NCBI GenBank assembly: GCA_028752905.1
Contig: JAQNBH010000012.1
Span: 29,273,816 to 29,337,815, forward strand
Source of the DNA: Cladorhizidae sp. MBARI D1340-BT2
Lineage: Eukaryota > Porifera > Demospongiae > Poecilosclerida > Cladorhizidae
Length of the DNA stretch: 64,000 nucleotides
Direction: 5' to 3'
Position 1 is the stretch's first letter, and the number at the start of each line of letters is the position of its first letter. Shown here in pieces: positions 12,201 through 21,568 of the stretch. Both the position numbers and the translations under genes were made by a program. Under the pieces are notes generated by a model that searched no databases, was not told the origin of the DNA, and saw only the letters and a program-made list of their open reading frames with translations.

Positions 12201-14329
12201 TAGAGAGTTGTATTAGATGTGACAGACTATTCAGATAGAGAGTTGCATTAGATGTGGCAGACTATTCAGATAGAGTTGTATTAGATGTGGCAGACTATTC
12301 AGATAGAGAGTTGTATTAGATGTGACAGACTATTCAGATAGAGAGTTGCATTAGATGTGGCAGACTATTCAGATAGAGAGTTGTATTAGATGAGAGAGTT
12401 GTATTAGATGTGGCAGACTATTCAGATAGAGAGTTGTATTAGATGTGGCAGACTATTCAGATAGAGAGTTGCATTAGATGTGGCAGACTATTCAGATAGA
12501 GAATTGCATTAGATGTGGCAGACTATTCAGATAGAGAGTTGTATTAGATGTGGCAGACTATTCAGATAGAGAGTTGCATTAGATGTGGCAGACTATTCAG
12601 ATAGAGAGTTGTATTAGATGTGGCAGACTATTCAGATAGAGAGTTGCATTATATGTGGCAGACTATTCAGATAGAGAGTTGTATTAGATGTGGCAGACTA
12701 TTCAGATAGAGAGTTGTATTAGATGTGGCAGACTATTCAGATAGAGAGTTGTATTAGATGTGGCAGACTATTCAGATAGAGAGTTGCATTAGATGTGGCA
12801 GACTATTCAGATAGAGAGTTGTATTAGATGTGGCAGACTATTCAGATAGAGAGTTGCATTATATGTGGCAGACTATTCAGATAGAGAGTTGTATTAGATG
12901 TGGCAGACTATTCAGATAGAGAGTTGTATTAGATGTGGCAGACTATTCAGATAGAGAGTTGCATTAGATGTGGCAGACTATTCAGATAGAGAGTTGTATT
13001 AGATGTGGCAGACTATTCAGATAGAGAGTTGTATTAGATGTGGCAGACTATTCAGATAGAGAGTTGCATTAGATGTGGCAGACTATTCAGATAGAGAGTT
13101 GCATTAGATGTGGCAGACTATTCAGATAGAGAGTTGCATTAGATGTGGCAGACTATTCAGATAGAGAGTTGTATTAGATGTGGCAGACTATTCAGATAGA
13201 GAGTTGTATTAGATGTGACAGACTATTCAGATAGAGAGTTGCATTAGATGTGGCAGACTATTCAGATAGAGAGTTGTATTAGATGTGGCAGACTATTCAG
13301 ATAGAGAGTTGCATTAGATGTGGCAGACTATTCAGATAGAGAGTTGTATTAGATGTGGCAGACTATTCAGATAGAGAGTTGCATTAGATGTGGCAGACTA
13401 TTCAGATAGAGAGTTGCATTAGATGTGGCAGAATATTCAGATAGAGAGTTGCATTAGATGTGGCAGACTATTCAGATAGAGAGTTGTATTAGATGTGGCA
13501 GACTATTCAGATAGAGAGTTGCATTAGATGTGGCAGACTATTCAGATAGAGAGTTGCATTAGATGTGGCAGACTATTCAGATAGAGAGTTGTATTAGATG
13601 TGGCAGACTATTCAGATAGAGAGTTGCATTAGATGTGGCAGACTATTCAGATAGAGAGTTGTATTAGATGTGGCAGACTATTCAGATAGAGAGTTGTATT
13701 AGATGTGGCAGACTATTCAGATAGAGAGTTGTATTAGATGTGGCAGACTATTCAGATAGAGTTGTATTAGATGTGGCAGACTATTCAGATAGAGAGTTGC
13801 ATTAGATGTGGCAGACTATTCAGATAGAGAGTTGTATTAGATGTGGCAGACTATTCAGATAGAGAGTTGCATTAGATGTGATAGACTATTCAGATAGAGA
13901 GTTGTATTAGATGTGGCAGACTATTCAGATAGAGAGTTGTATTAGATGTGGCAGACTATTCAGATAGAGAGTTGTATTAGATGTGGCAGACTATTCAGAT
14001 AGAGTTGTATTAGATGTGGCAGACTATTCAGATAGAGAGTTGTATTAGATGTGGCAGACTATTCAGATAGAGAGTTGCATTAGATGTGGCAGACTATTCA
14101 GATAGAGAGTTGTATTAGATGTGGCAGACTATTCAGATAGAGAGTTGTATTAGATGTGGCAGACTATTCAGATAGAGAGTTGCATTAGATGTGGCAGACT
14201 ATTCAGATAGAGAGTTGCATTAGATGTGGCAGACTATTCAGATAGAGAGTTGTATTAGATGTGGCAGACTATTCAGATAGAGAGTTGTATTAGATGTGGC
14301 AGACTATTCAGATAGAGAGTTGTATTAGA
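6201..14329 (+). repeat. Large 35-bp satellite array
   Basis: About 230 head-to-tail copies of a 35-bp unit (GCAGACTATTCAGATAGAGA followed by GTTGCATTAGATGTG). Two main types differ by C or T in TTGCATT/TTGTATT. Rare variants include 31-bp units lacking GAGA, GATTTGG, GATACAGAG, GTGACAG and GTGATAG. Every unit contains in-frame stops and no long open frame exists on either strand. There are no unique spacers, so it is not a CRISPR array. It lies downstream of PRELI exon 4, so probably in an intron of that gene. Confidence 0.97.
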
Positions 14330-14414
14330 CTCTCTATCCGAATAGTCTGTCATGTCTAATGATAATTCCATCGCGTCGTCAGAGAAGCTTATGGCATTGC
14401 CATTAAAGAAATTG
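14330..14414 (-). repeat. Right inverted arm of the 35-bp satellite block
   Basis: The reverse complement of 6141-6220 with scattered differences, beginning with one inverted satellite unit. Together the arms give the 8.1-kb array the outline of a foldback element with an expanded interior. Confidence 0.75.
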
Positions 14415-14640
14415 TGGATGCATGGAACTGGAAATCACGGAGAATAGAACTTAACAACTAAACTCTGTCTACGTTTGTTATGTCACTATTTTACACTCTT
14501 ATACAGACACCAAATATCTCGGGGGGGCGGGGCAAATGCCCCCTACCCATCCCCCTAAATGCATGCAGCCTAAAGACTTGGCACTAATGCCCCAAGACAA
14601 ACACGAACAATCTGGAGGGGCTCCATTTCTCCCTCGGAGT
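14415..14640. other. Unassigned sequence with G/C-rich tract
   Basis: Contains GGGGGGGCGGGGC near 14521, which resembles the G-rich subterminal tracts of the hAT elements here, but I could not define an element. It lies in the intron downstream of PRELI exon 4. Confidence 0.35.
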
Positions 14641-14645
14641 CTTAC

Positions 14646-14806
14646 CAGTCCTTATTCTCTGGAGACTCGAAGTACACACACTTTTCCTCCACGGACATCA
14701 GCTTGACAAAGTTGATGTTCCTAGTATACGTGACAAATGTTCTCTTCGAGATATCCACCTCGCTTTCCTCGACAACACCTGCTGCAGCTCCAGCCCCTCC
14801 CACAAA
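14646..14806 (-). CDS. PRELID1: PRELI-domain protein, exon 4
   Basis: Exon of 161 nt opening after a CTCTAG acceptor and closing at a strong GTAAGACT donor, with 53 open codons plus two bases. It encodes the second half of the PRELI core; TFVTYTRNINFVKLMSVEEK and CVYFESPENKDW match the beta strands of PRELID1-type proteins, where the NIN..LM.VEE.CVY pattern is conserved. It follows exon 3 in phase 0, joining ...KWMEV to FVGGAG... . PRELI proteins carry phosphatidic acid between mitochondrial membranes with a TRIAP1-type partner; that role is family knowledge. The other two frames contain stops or have no family match. The next exon would begin by completing Trp (TG|G) and was not found in the window. 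Confidence 0.87.
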
Positions 14807-15290
14807 CTAGAGAACAAGGTAAGACAGAGAGGGGTCATGCGAGAGGGGGTGAGGGGACAGAGGAGAGAGGTAAAGAATAAGAGGGATGCTTTCAAGATAA
14901 GTATCCCTGAATACTAGGATATACCATCCTAGTACCACTAAATAAGTACAGTGAACATGATTTTAAATGGTAAGGGATCATCAATGGGTAACATAATTAC
15001 TATGGTAAGGGATCGTCAACTGAGATGCTTTGTAAGCGGTAAAGGGGTTTCACACCTTTCTTACTATATAATCCCTACTACATACTACATGCCTGCCCAT
15101 ACATGCCTGCCCATTCACATCTACATGTGTAGTCTTTTTACATACTTGATGTACATCGAGGTTCTAGACATGTAATATCTAAAGTGGTGAACTCCCTGTA
15201 CCAACTATATGCATCATGAATGTGTGACGAGAGACCATTGCCCCTGCAACCAGGAAGTGCCAGTTGCTACTGGAGCCACCTTCTCCTTCC
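14807..15290. other. PRELI intron 3 sequence, nothing further recognised
   Basis: Unique intronic sequence with no second exon or complete element. A short duplicated phrase (ATGGTAAGGGATC) occurs near 14968 and 15001. Confidence 0.4.
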
Positions 15291-15298
15291 ATACTATT

Positions 15299-16010
15299 CA
15301 GAGTTTGCAGGTTTTACCCAGGGCTTGGGTATAACCCGGGTTGGGTTAAATACCTTTTACCCGGGTTTTAAATATGGATACAACCCAGGATAAAATAATA
15401 GACACAATAGATTTATTATAAACTGTAAAGATATTTTAAGAAATTACAGTAACTCTGTGATCAGGAAGTAAGACATTCAATAAATGGCAACTGTAAAGAA
15501 CTAGACAAAAAATAGGGGCAGTGTTTCACTCAGCATTTATTTACCAAGTGACAAGGTTGTCTACTAGAGTATATATTTTGATTTATTGAAATATTTAAAC
15601 AAGATTCATGGGATTAAAGTCCAATTGATTAAAGTCCAATTGATATGCAAGTTAACAGATTTAATAGTCAATCTCCTGAGGTCCTCGCAGGAGCCTGTGG
15701 CACAGAAGACGAGTTTCTGGGCTTTCTCATTTTTGTAATTGCAGTACACTTCTAACCTGTACCTGTGGTATTTGCTTGCCTTTTAAATAGCCCTGGTGTC
15801 CACCACCACCCAGACACTTGTGGCTCTGGGACAGGACTGTGACAGGGCTACAAATAAGTGTGTTTTATATCACTGGGTAATACCTGGGTAAAACCCAGGT
15901 AAAAAAACCCGGGTAAAACAGGGGTAAAACCTGGGCAAAATACCTAAAACACAGGTTTTACCCAGTGGGTTGGGTTAAATAGGTTTTACCCAGGTAAAAT
16001 GCAAACACTG
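15299..16010. mobile_element. Non-autonomous hAT-type element in PRELI intron
   Basis: The ends are CAGAGTTTGCAGGTTTTACC and the complement of CAGTGTTTGCATTTTACC, imperfect inverted repeats with the CAG start of hAT elements. Many ACCCGGGT/ACCCAGGT boxes cluster at both ends. Flanking 8-bp sequences are ATACTATT and ATATTACT, each one change from ATACTACT, which is intact in the neighbouring repeat units (TTCCATACTACTGG). It therefore inserted into that minisatellite and duplicated ATACTACT. No transposase frame remains. Confidence 0.8.
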
Positions 16011-16018
16011 ATATTACT

Positions 16019-16140
16019 GGAACCTCTCCTTCCATCACTTGCTAGATGCTATCATGTTTATCGCTGGAACCTCTTCTCCTTCCATACTACTGGAACCTCT
16101 TCTCCTTCCATACTACTGGAACCTCTTCTCCTTATCACTT
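16019..16140 (+). repeat. Short minisatellite (TACTGGAACCTCTTCTCCTT)
   Basis: Three to four imperfect copies of a unit of about 26-31 bp. One more partial copy lies left of the hAT-type element at 15275-15298, which shows that the element split the array. Confidence 0.75.
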
Positions 16141-16336
16141 GCCAGATGCTATCATGTATATCGGAATATATGGACTGCACGAAGAGGTGAAGTATCTTTA
16201 ACTGGAACAATCCCCCTGACTGGTGGAGGTGTGGCTTATTCTAGCTATGGAGTACATTTCAACACTCTTTGATGGACACTAAGTGATGAAATAGATCATT
16301 CCAAACATGTGCTGTTTTCATTTGCTGCCCCTCGGA

Positions 16337-17668
16337 CTCACGGTGGAGCAATCCTCATGGTGGAGCAATATACTCACGGTGGAGCAATCTTCACGGTGGA
16401 GCAATCCTCACGGTGGAGCAATCCTCACGGTGGAGCAATCCTCACGGTGGAGCAATCCTCAAGGTGGAGCAATCCTCACGGTGGAGCAATCCTCACGGTG
16501 GAGCAATCCTCACGGTGGAGCAATCCTCACGGTGGAGCAATCCTCACGGTAGAGCAATCCTCACAGTGGAGCAATCCTCACGGTGGAGCAATCCTCACGG
16601 TGGAGCAATCGAGCAATCCTCACGGTGGAGCAATCCTCACGGTGGAGCAATCCTCACGGTGGAGCAATCCTCACGGTGGAGCAATCCTCACGGTGGAGCT
16701 ATACTCACGGTGGAGCTATACTCACGGTGGAGCAATACTCACGGTGGAGCAATCCTCACGGTGGAGCAATCCTCACGGTGGAGCTATCCTCACGGTGGAG
16801 CAATCCTCACGGTGGAGCAATCCTCACGGTGGAGCAATCCTCACGGTGGAGCAATCCTCACGGTGGAGCAATCCTCACGGTTGAGCTATACTCACGGTGG
16901 AGCAATCCTCACGAGCAATCCTCACGGAGGAGCAATCCTCACGGTGGAGCAATCCTCACGGCTCACGGTGGAGCAATCCTCACGGTGGAGCAATACTCAC
17001 GGTGGAGCTATACTCACGGTGGAGCAATCCTCACGGTGGAGCAATCCTCACGGTGGAGCAATACTCACGGTTGAGCAATCCTCACGGTGGAGCAATACTC
17101 ACGGTGGAGCAATCCTCACGGTGCAGCAATACTCACGGTGGAGCAATCCTCACGGTGCAGCAATACTCACGGTGGAGCAATCCTCACGGTGTAGCAATCC
17201 TCACGGAGGAGCAATCCTCACGGTGGAGCAATACTCACGGCTCACGGTGGAGCAATCCTCACGGTGGAGCAATCCTCACGGTTGAGCTATACTCACGGCG
17301 GAGCAATACTCACAGTGGAGCAATACTCACGGTGGAGCAATCCTCACGGTGGAGCAATCCTCACGGTGGAGCAATACTCACGGTGGAGCAATACTCACAG
17401 TGGAGCAATACTCACGGTGGAGCAATACTCACGGAGGAGCAATACTCACGGTGGAGCAATCCTCACGGTGGAGCAATCCTCACGGTGGAGCAATACTCAC
17501 AGTGGAGCAATCCTCACGGTGGAGCAATCCTCACGGTGGAGCAATCCTCACGGTGGAGCAATACTCACAGTGGAGCAATACTCACGGTGGAGCAATACTC
17601 ACGGAGGAGCAATACTCACGGTGGAGCAATCAATACTCACGGTGGAGCAATACTCACGATGGAGCTAT
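16337..17668 (+). repeat. 17-bp minisatellite (CGGTGGAGCAATCCTCA)
   Basis: Roughly 75-80 copies of a 17-bp unit with AATCCT/AATACT/TATACT variants and a few truncated copies. Since 17 is not divisible by three, successive units are read in successive frames, and as no frame holds a stop, all three plus frames are open for hundreds of codons. These GGAILT/VEQSSR/WSNPH frames are repeat artefacts, not genes. Confidence 0.97.
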
Positions 17669-17824
17669 ACTCTATTTGTGGGGCACAGGAGAATGATGAC
17701 TATTGCTCACATGATGCGAAACAGCGACAAGCCTCTGAATCGCATCTTTGTCGAGCAGAGGTATGCACGAAAACTCTAAGATCAAGTAGGGATGTCCTGA
17801 GTTCAGAGCTGCTGCCCACCCGGC

Positions 17825-18115
17825 CTTGGCTAGGTCTAGGGCTACGGAGGGCTAAGATTAGAGCAAACGCTAGGGAGGGCTATGATTATGGCTGTGGCTA
17901 GGGCTAGGGAGAGCTAAGATTAGGGCTAAGGCTAGGGAGGGCTAAGATTAGGGCTAGGGCTAACGCTAGGGAGGGCTACGATTATGGCTGTGGCTAGGGA
18001 GAGCTAAGATTAGGGCTGGGGCTAGAGCAGGGTAGGACCAGATAGGGAGAGATAAGATTAGGGCTAGGGCTAGGAAGGGCTATGATTAGGGCTAGGGCTA
18101 GGGTGAGCTAGGGCA
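17825..18115 (+). repeat. Degenerate GGGCTA-rich repeat
   Basis: Irregular array of AGGGCTAGGGCTAAGATTAGG-like phrases. GGGCTA and GATTAGGG resemble variants of the animal telomere hexamer TTAGGG. Similar sequence recurs at 29722-29960. Confidence 0.75.
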
Positions 18116-18632
18116 AGTAGGCACTTTGGATTTCCACATTTGATGCCAGGATTGTCTACGGTTCCACTGGAACAGCCAGCCAGCTTGCTGGACTCCGCAC
18201 CGAACGTCACCAGCTTTTATAATAGACGGAGTTATTCTTAGACCGAGCTAAATCTGGTTAGCTGATTAGCTGAACTGCTACTGTGAGGCAACCTGCAGCA
18301 GATGTCATCAGCAGCGGGAGACACAAGATTGCAACTGGTGCAAAATGCGCCTTAAAAACCATATTTTTGACATACGCAGGAAAAGCCTGGCTGGCAGTGA
18401 GTTTCATACCATCTTAGCGTAAATCAATAAAAAATATATATAGCTAAATGAATCCACCAAATTGCTAGGCAGGTTAAGCATGCATCATGAAGCATCAATT
18501 ACACATTATGAAAGATCAAGGTCAAAGGGCATGATCTGCATCCTAATGCACTGCTTTTCATTTTAGATATGTGGACAGGCACACCTTCACACCAATGGTG
18601 ATCCAGTTTAGAGGCAAGTCTTTCTACCAGCT
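18116..18632. other. Unassigned PRELI-intron sequence
   Basis: No exon, RNA gene or transposon terminus recognised on either strand. Confidence 0.4.
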
Positions 18633-19210
18633 TGTCAACTAACCTCCTATACACACTAATAGCATGTCAACTAACCTACTATACACACTAATAGCATGTC
18701 AACTAACCTCCTATACACACTAATAGCATGTCAACTAACCTCCTATACACACTAATAGCATGTCAACTAACCTACTATACACACTAATAGTATGTCAACT
18801 AACCTCCTATACACACTAATAGCATGTCAACTAACCTCCTATACACACTAATAGCATGTCAACTAACCTCCTATACACACTAATAGCATGTCAACTAACC
18901 TACTATACACACTAATAGTATGTCAACTAACCTCCTATACACACTAATAGCATGTCAACTAACCTACTATACACACTAATAGCATGTCAACTAACCTATA
19001 CACACTAATAGCATGTCAACTAACCTACTATACACACTAATAGCATGTCAACTAACCTCCTATACACACTAATAGCATGTCAACTAACCTACTATACACA
19101 CTAATAGTATGTCAACTAACCTCCTATACACACTAATAGCATGTCAACTAACCTCCTATACACACTAATAGCATGTCAACTAACCTCCTATATACACTAA
19201 TATACACTAA
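18633..19210 (+). repeat. 32-bp minisatellite (CATGTCAACTAACCTCCTAT)
   Basis: About 18 copies of a 32-bp unit continuing ACACACTAATAG; variants differ at CCTCC/CCTAC and AGCATG/AGTATG. Confidence 0.95.
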
Positions 19211-19297
19211 TATTAGTAACAAGAGTGACAAAGGAAGGTGCAATATAGGGAGCTTTAACAATCGATTATTTTAACTCTCAACGAACTCTCAGTTGAC

Positions 19298-19476
19298 ATA
19301 TGATAACTAAATTACAATGACCTTAATAATCAACTTGAATTTTACTCTCTTGATGTTTAGATCCTCTAGCCTTCATCAGCCTCAGCAGCCTTTATTCCTG
19401 ATGAAGGCTAGAGCATCTAGTTGAAACGTCGAGAGAGTAAAATTCATGTAGGTTATTGAGGTCATTGTAATCGATA
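19298..19476. repeat. Foldback element with hammerhead-like core
   Basis: A long imperfect palindrome. The left arm begins ATTACAATGACCTTAATAAT and the right arm ends with its complement, ATTGAGGTCATTGTAAT. Both arms carry CTGATGAAGGCTAGAG reading outward from the centre. Related copies lie at about 22125-22340, 32325-32450 and 58296-58410. Confidence 0.8.
19398..19430 (+). ncRNA. Hammerhead-ribozyme-like motif
   Basis: In order: CTGATGA (19398-19404), a hairpin GGCTAGA-GCA-TCTAGTT (7 pairs counting two G-T pairs), GAAA (19423-19426), C, then GTC (19428-19430). These are the conserved core and cleavage triplet of a hammerhead with a minimal stem III, as known from Penelope-like elements and retrozymes. 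Stem I pairing is poor in this copy. No Penelope reverse transcriptase is visible nearby. Confidence 0.55.
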
Positions 19477-19504
19477 CCCTTTACCTGCTACCTCCACGAT
19501 GGGG

Positions 19505-20265
19505 ACAACTCTGAACCTAATCCACGCATTATGCCCACCCTGTACCTACCACACACACTATGACCACCCTGTACCTACTACACACATGACCATCCTGTAC
19601 CTACTACACACACTATGACCACCCTGTACCTACTATGACCATCCTGTACCTACTAACTATACACACTATGACCATCCTGTACCTACTACACACACTATGA
19701 CCACCCTGTACCTACTACTACCACCCTGTACCTACTACTACACACACTATGACCACCCTGTACCTACTACACACACTATGACCACCCTGTACCTACTACA
19801 CACGCTATGACCACCCTGTACCTACTACTACACACTATGACCACCCTGTACCTACTACACACGCTATGACCACCCTGTACCTACTACTACACACTATGAC
19901 CACCCTGTACCTACTACTACACACTATGACCACCCTGTACCTACTACTACACACATGACCATCCTGTACCTACTTACACACACTATGACCATCCTGTACC
20001 TACTACACACGCTATGACCATCCTGTATCTACTACACACACTATGACCACCCTGTACCTACTACTACACACTATGACCACCCTGTACCTACTACTACACA
20101 CATGACCATCCTGTACCTACTACACACACTATGACCACCCTGTACCTACTACACACATGACCATCCTGTACCTACTACACACACTATGACCACCCTGTAC
20201 CTACTACTACACACAACTATGATCACCCTGTACCTACTACACACACTAGGACTACCTGTACGACT
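19505..20265 (+). repeat. 29-bp minisatellite (CACACTATGACCACCCTGTA)
   Basis: About 25 copies of a unit near 29 bp, CTACTACACACACTATGACC then ACCCTGTAC, with frequent 3-bp changes in the CTA run. It ends about 40 bp before PRELI exon 3. Confidence 0.9.
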
Positions 20266-20304
20266 GCCTACAATCACTTGTTATTGGGTACAGCTCTGAC
20301 TTAC

Positions 20305-20380
20305 AACTTCCATCCATTTAGGAGCTCTGTTCGTCTTCGTCATCAACCTCTTGCTAGATATCTTTGAGTCATCAACTTTT
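20305..20380 (-). CDS. PRELID1: PRELI-domain protein, exon 3
   Basis: Exon of 76 nt between a TAATGCAG acceptor and a GTAAGT donor. It begins with one base that completes Arg (AG|A) from exon 2, then 25 codons ending in phase 0. It encodes SSKRLMTKTNRAPKW, the match to the SRRLLTKTN.MPRW segment that distinguishes PRELID1-type proteins from the PRELID3 and SEC14L groups. The exon is short and sits at the edge of a minisatellite, so it is easily missed. Exons 2, 3 and 4 join without a stop. Confidence 0.9.
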
Positions 20381-20956
20381 CTGCATTACACATCATGCAA
20401 AAGCTAATCATCCTCCAAAACGGAAGTCCATACTCTGAGCACTTCTCTCATCACAAACACACACTCTCCACCCACTTTTCTTTTGTCCCCACTCACACTC
20501 CTCACCACATACTCTATCTCCAACTCTTATATCGAACTCACATCATTTCATTCACGTGACTCCACCCACACACATACCATTCATTATCTCTCCTTGATTA
20601 CTCGTCATTGTGTGAGGTGGAGGGTGTGAGCCTTCTCATGTAACCAACACTTTACCTATTTTATATAAGGCGGGGAAAGGACACACCAACGCTGATTGTC
20701 CTAAGCATGCTCCAATTTCATGACATCACTACCAAGATTCTGCCGTGCACAAAAATTTAACACCAATATTGGGTGGGAACTGCGAACTCATATCTACTGT
20801 TTGCATCCCTCTCACGCCTCATATAAGAGGTTAAGGGTTGGAACACAAGCTGGTGTGAGAGATTGAAGTGGGGGTAAGGCGGAAGGTTGGGATGAGAGAG
20901 GACTGATGTGTGGGTGTGAGTTAGAGTGGGTGTGAGTGAGAAAATCTACACCTTAC
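20381..20956. other. PRELI intron 2
   Basis: Unique sequence with runs rich in CACTC/CCACCCACAC but no orderly tandem repeat and no further exon. A duplicated GCGGG-A-AAGG phrase is the only other feature noticed. Confidence 0.5.
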
Positions 20957-21046
20957 CTAAATACCACATCTTCTGATATGACATGGTTGCTGAATGGGTT
21001 AGGGTAGCGTCTCCACAATGCCTCTGCCACCTGGGTCCAAGCTGCT
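20957..21046 (-). CDS. PRELID1: PRELI-domain protein, exon 2
   Basis: Exon of 90 nt with a GATATAACAG acceptor and GTAAGG donor. One base completes Lys from exon 1, 29 codons follow, and two bases pass to exon 3. It encodes AAWTQVAEALWRRYPNPFSN then HVISEDVVFR, the signature start of the PRELI domain (W..V..A.W.RYPNP.S.HV..ED). A longer open frame over the same bases in another frame has no family resemblance and is a shadow. Confidence 0.93.
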
Positions 21047-21340
21047 CTGTTATATCACAAGGAACCATGTAGTCATAAATGAAGTACTCAAGTGGATTAA
21101 TACCTAGCAAATTGTATATCCCCAGACTCAAACTCACTAGAGAGCACACCTATTTTAGAGCACACCTATTTTAACTGGCTGCCAATAGTTGCAGAGGTAA
21201 GCAGAATCAGTCACTAATGGTGGTAATAGCTCTCAAGCCAATTATTCACACATACAAACACACGTGTAGCCCATGCCAACCTACACGTGTCCTTAAAAAA
21301 CACCAAAAATGTACCTTTCTTACCGCAAACCAATGCTTAC
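21047..21340. other. PRELI intron 1
   Basis: Intron of 294 bp with GTAAGC donor and ACAG acceptor. A short duplication (AGAGCACACCTATTTTA, twice at 21141-21172) is present. Confidence 0.6.
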
Positions 21341-21441
21341 TTGATGACAGTTATGTGCGAATGCAGCCTTCCATAACTCTTAGTATCCTTTTTCTTGCTA
21401 TCTGTGCCACCTAGAGAATTGTCCTGGCTGGAAGTTGACAT
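21341..21441 (-). CDS. PRELID1: PRELI-domain protein, exon 1 with start codon
   Basis: The ATG at 21441 opens 33 codons plus two bases ending at a GTAAGC donor, and its phase fits exon 2 exactly (AA|A, Lys). Residues 1-22 (MSTSSQDNSLGGTDSKKKDT...) form a polar, basic extension that typical PRELID1 proteins lack; the domain proper begins at YGRLHSHITVIKAAW. No other in-frame ATG exists before the domain, which supports this start. The extension could be a cytosolic tail or affect mitochondrial import (inference). The start codon lies 127 bp from that of the divergent ORP gene. Confidence 0.8.
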
Positions 21442-21568
21442 AGTAAGCTAACTAACTCACAGCAGCCTCCGACCACGCCCCCAAACATTATTGGTTGCGC
21501 GAAAAAACAAAACTGTGCCTTTTCCACGAAAGTTGTGTAGCGAACGGACGGGTCTGTGGAGTTTGGAA
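21442..21568. promoter_or_regulatory. Probable bidirectional promoter (PRELI / ORP)
   Basis: The 127 bp between two divergent start codons. It contains CCACGCCCC (21473-21481, KLF/Sp-like), ATTGG (21490-21494, inverted CCAAT box) and GCGCGAAAA (21497-21505, E2F-like). No TATA box is seen. CCAAT plus GC/E2F boxes without TATA is typical of bidirectional housekeeping promoters in animals (inference). Untranslated regions must be very short unless an upstream exon was missed. Confidence 0.6.

Noticed and set aside
6201..14329. Regular 35-bp repeats resembling a CRISPR array
   Set aside because: Units are head to tail with no unique spacers, and the surroundings are eukaryotic.
14698..14895. 65-codon minus-strand frame over PRELI exon 4
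   Set aside because: Wrong frame for the same reason.
17683..17764. Possible plus-strand exon between GGGGCACAG and GTATGC (RMMTIAHMMRNSDKPLNRIF)
   Set aside because: Splice-like borders exist, but there is no family match and no phase partner, and it lies within the antisense PRELI intron.
16309..17901. Long open frames of 115-334 codons
   Set aside because: They are the three phases of a 17-bp tandem repeat without stops; no splice signals or non-repeat coding sequence support them.
20946..21149. 67-codon minus-strand frame over PRELI exon 2
   Set aside because: Wrong frame: the PRELI reading in the neighbouring frame has clear domain similarity and correct splice phases.
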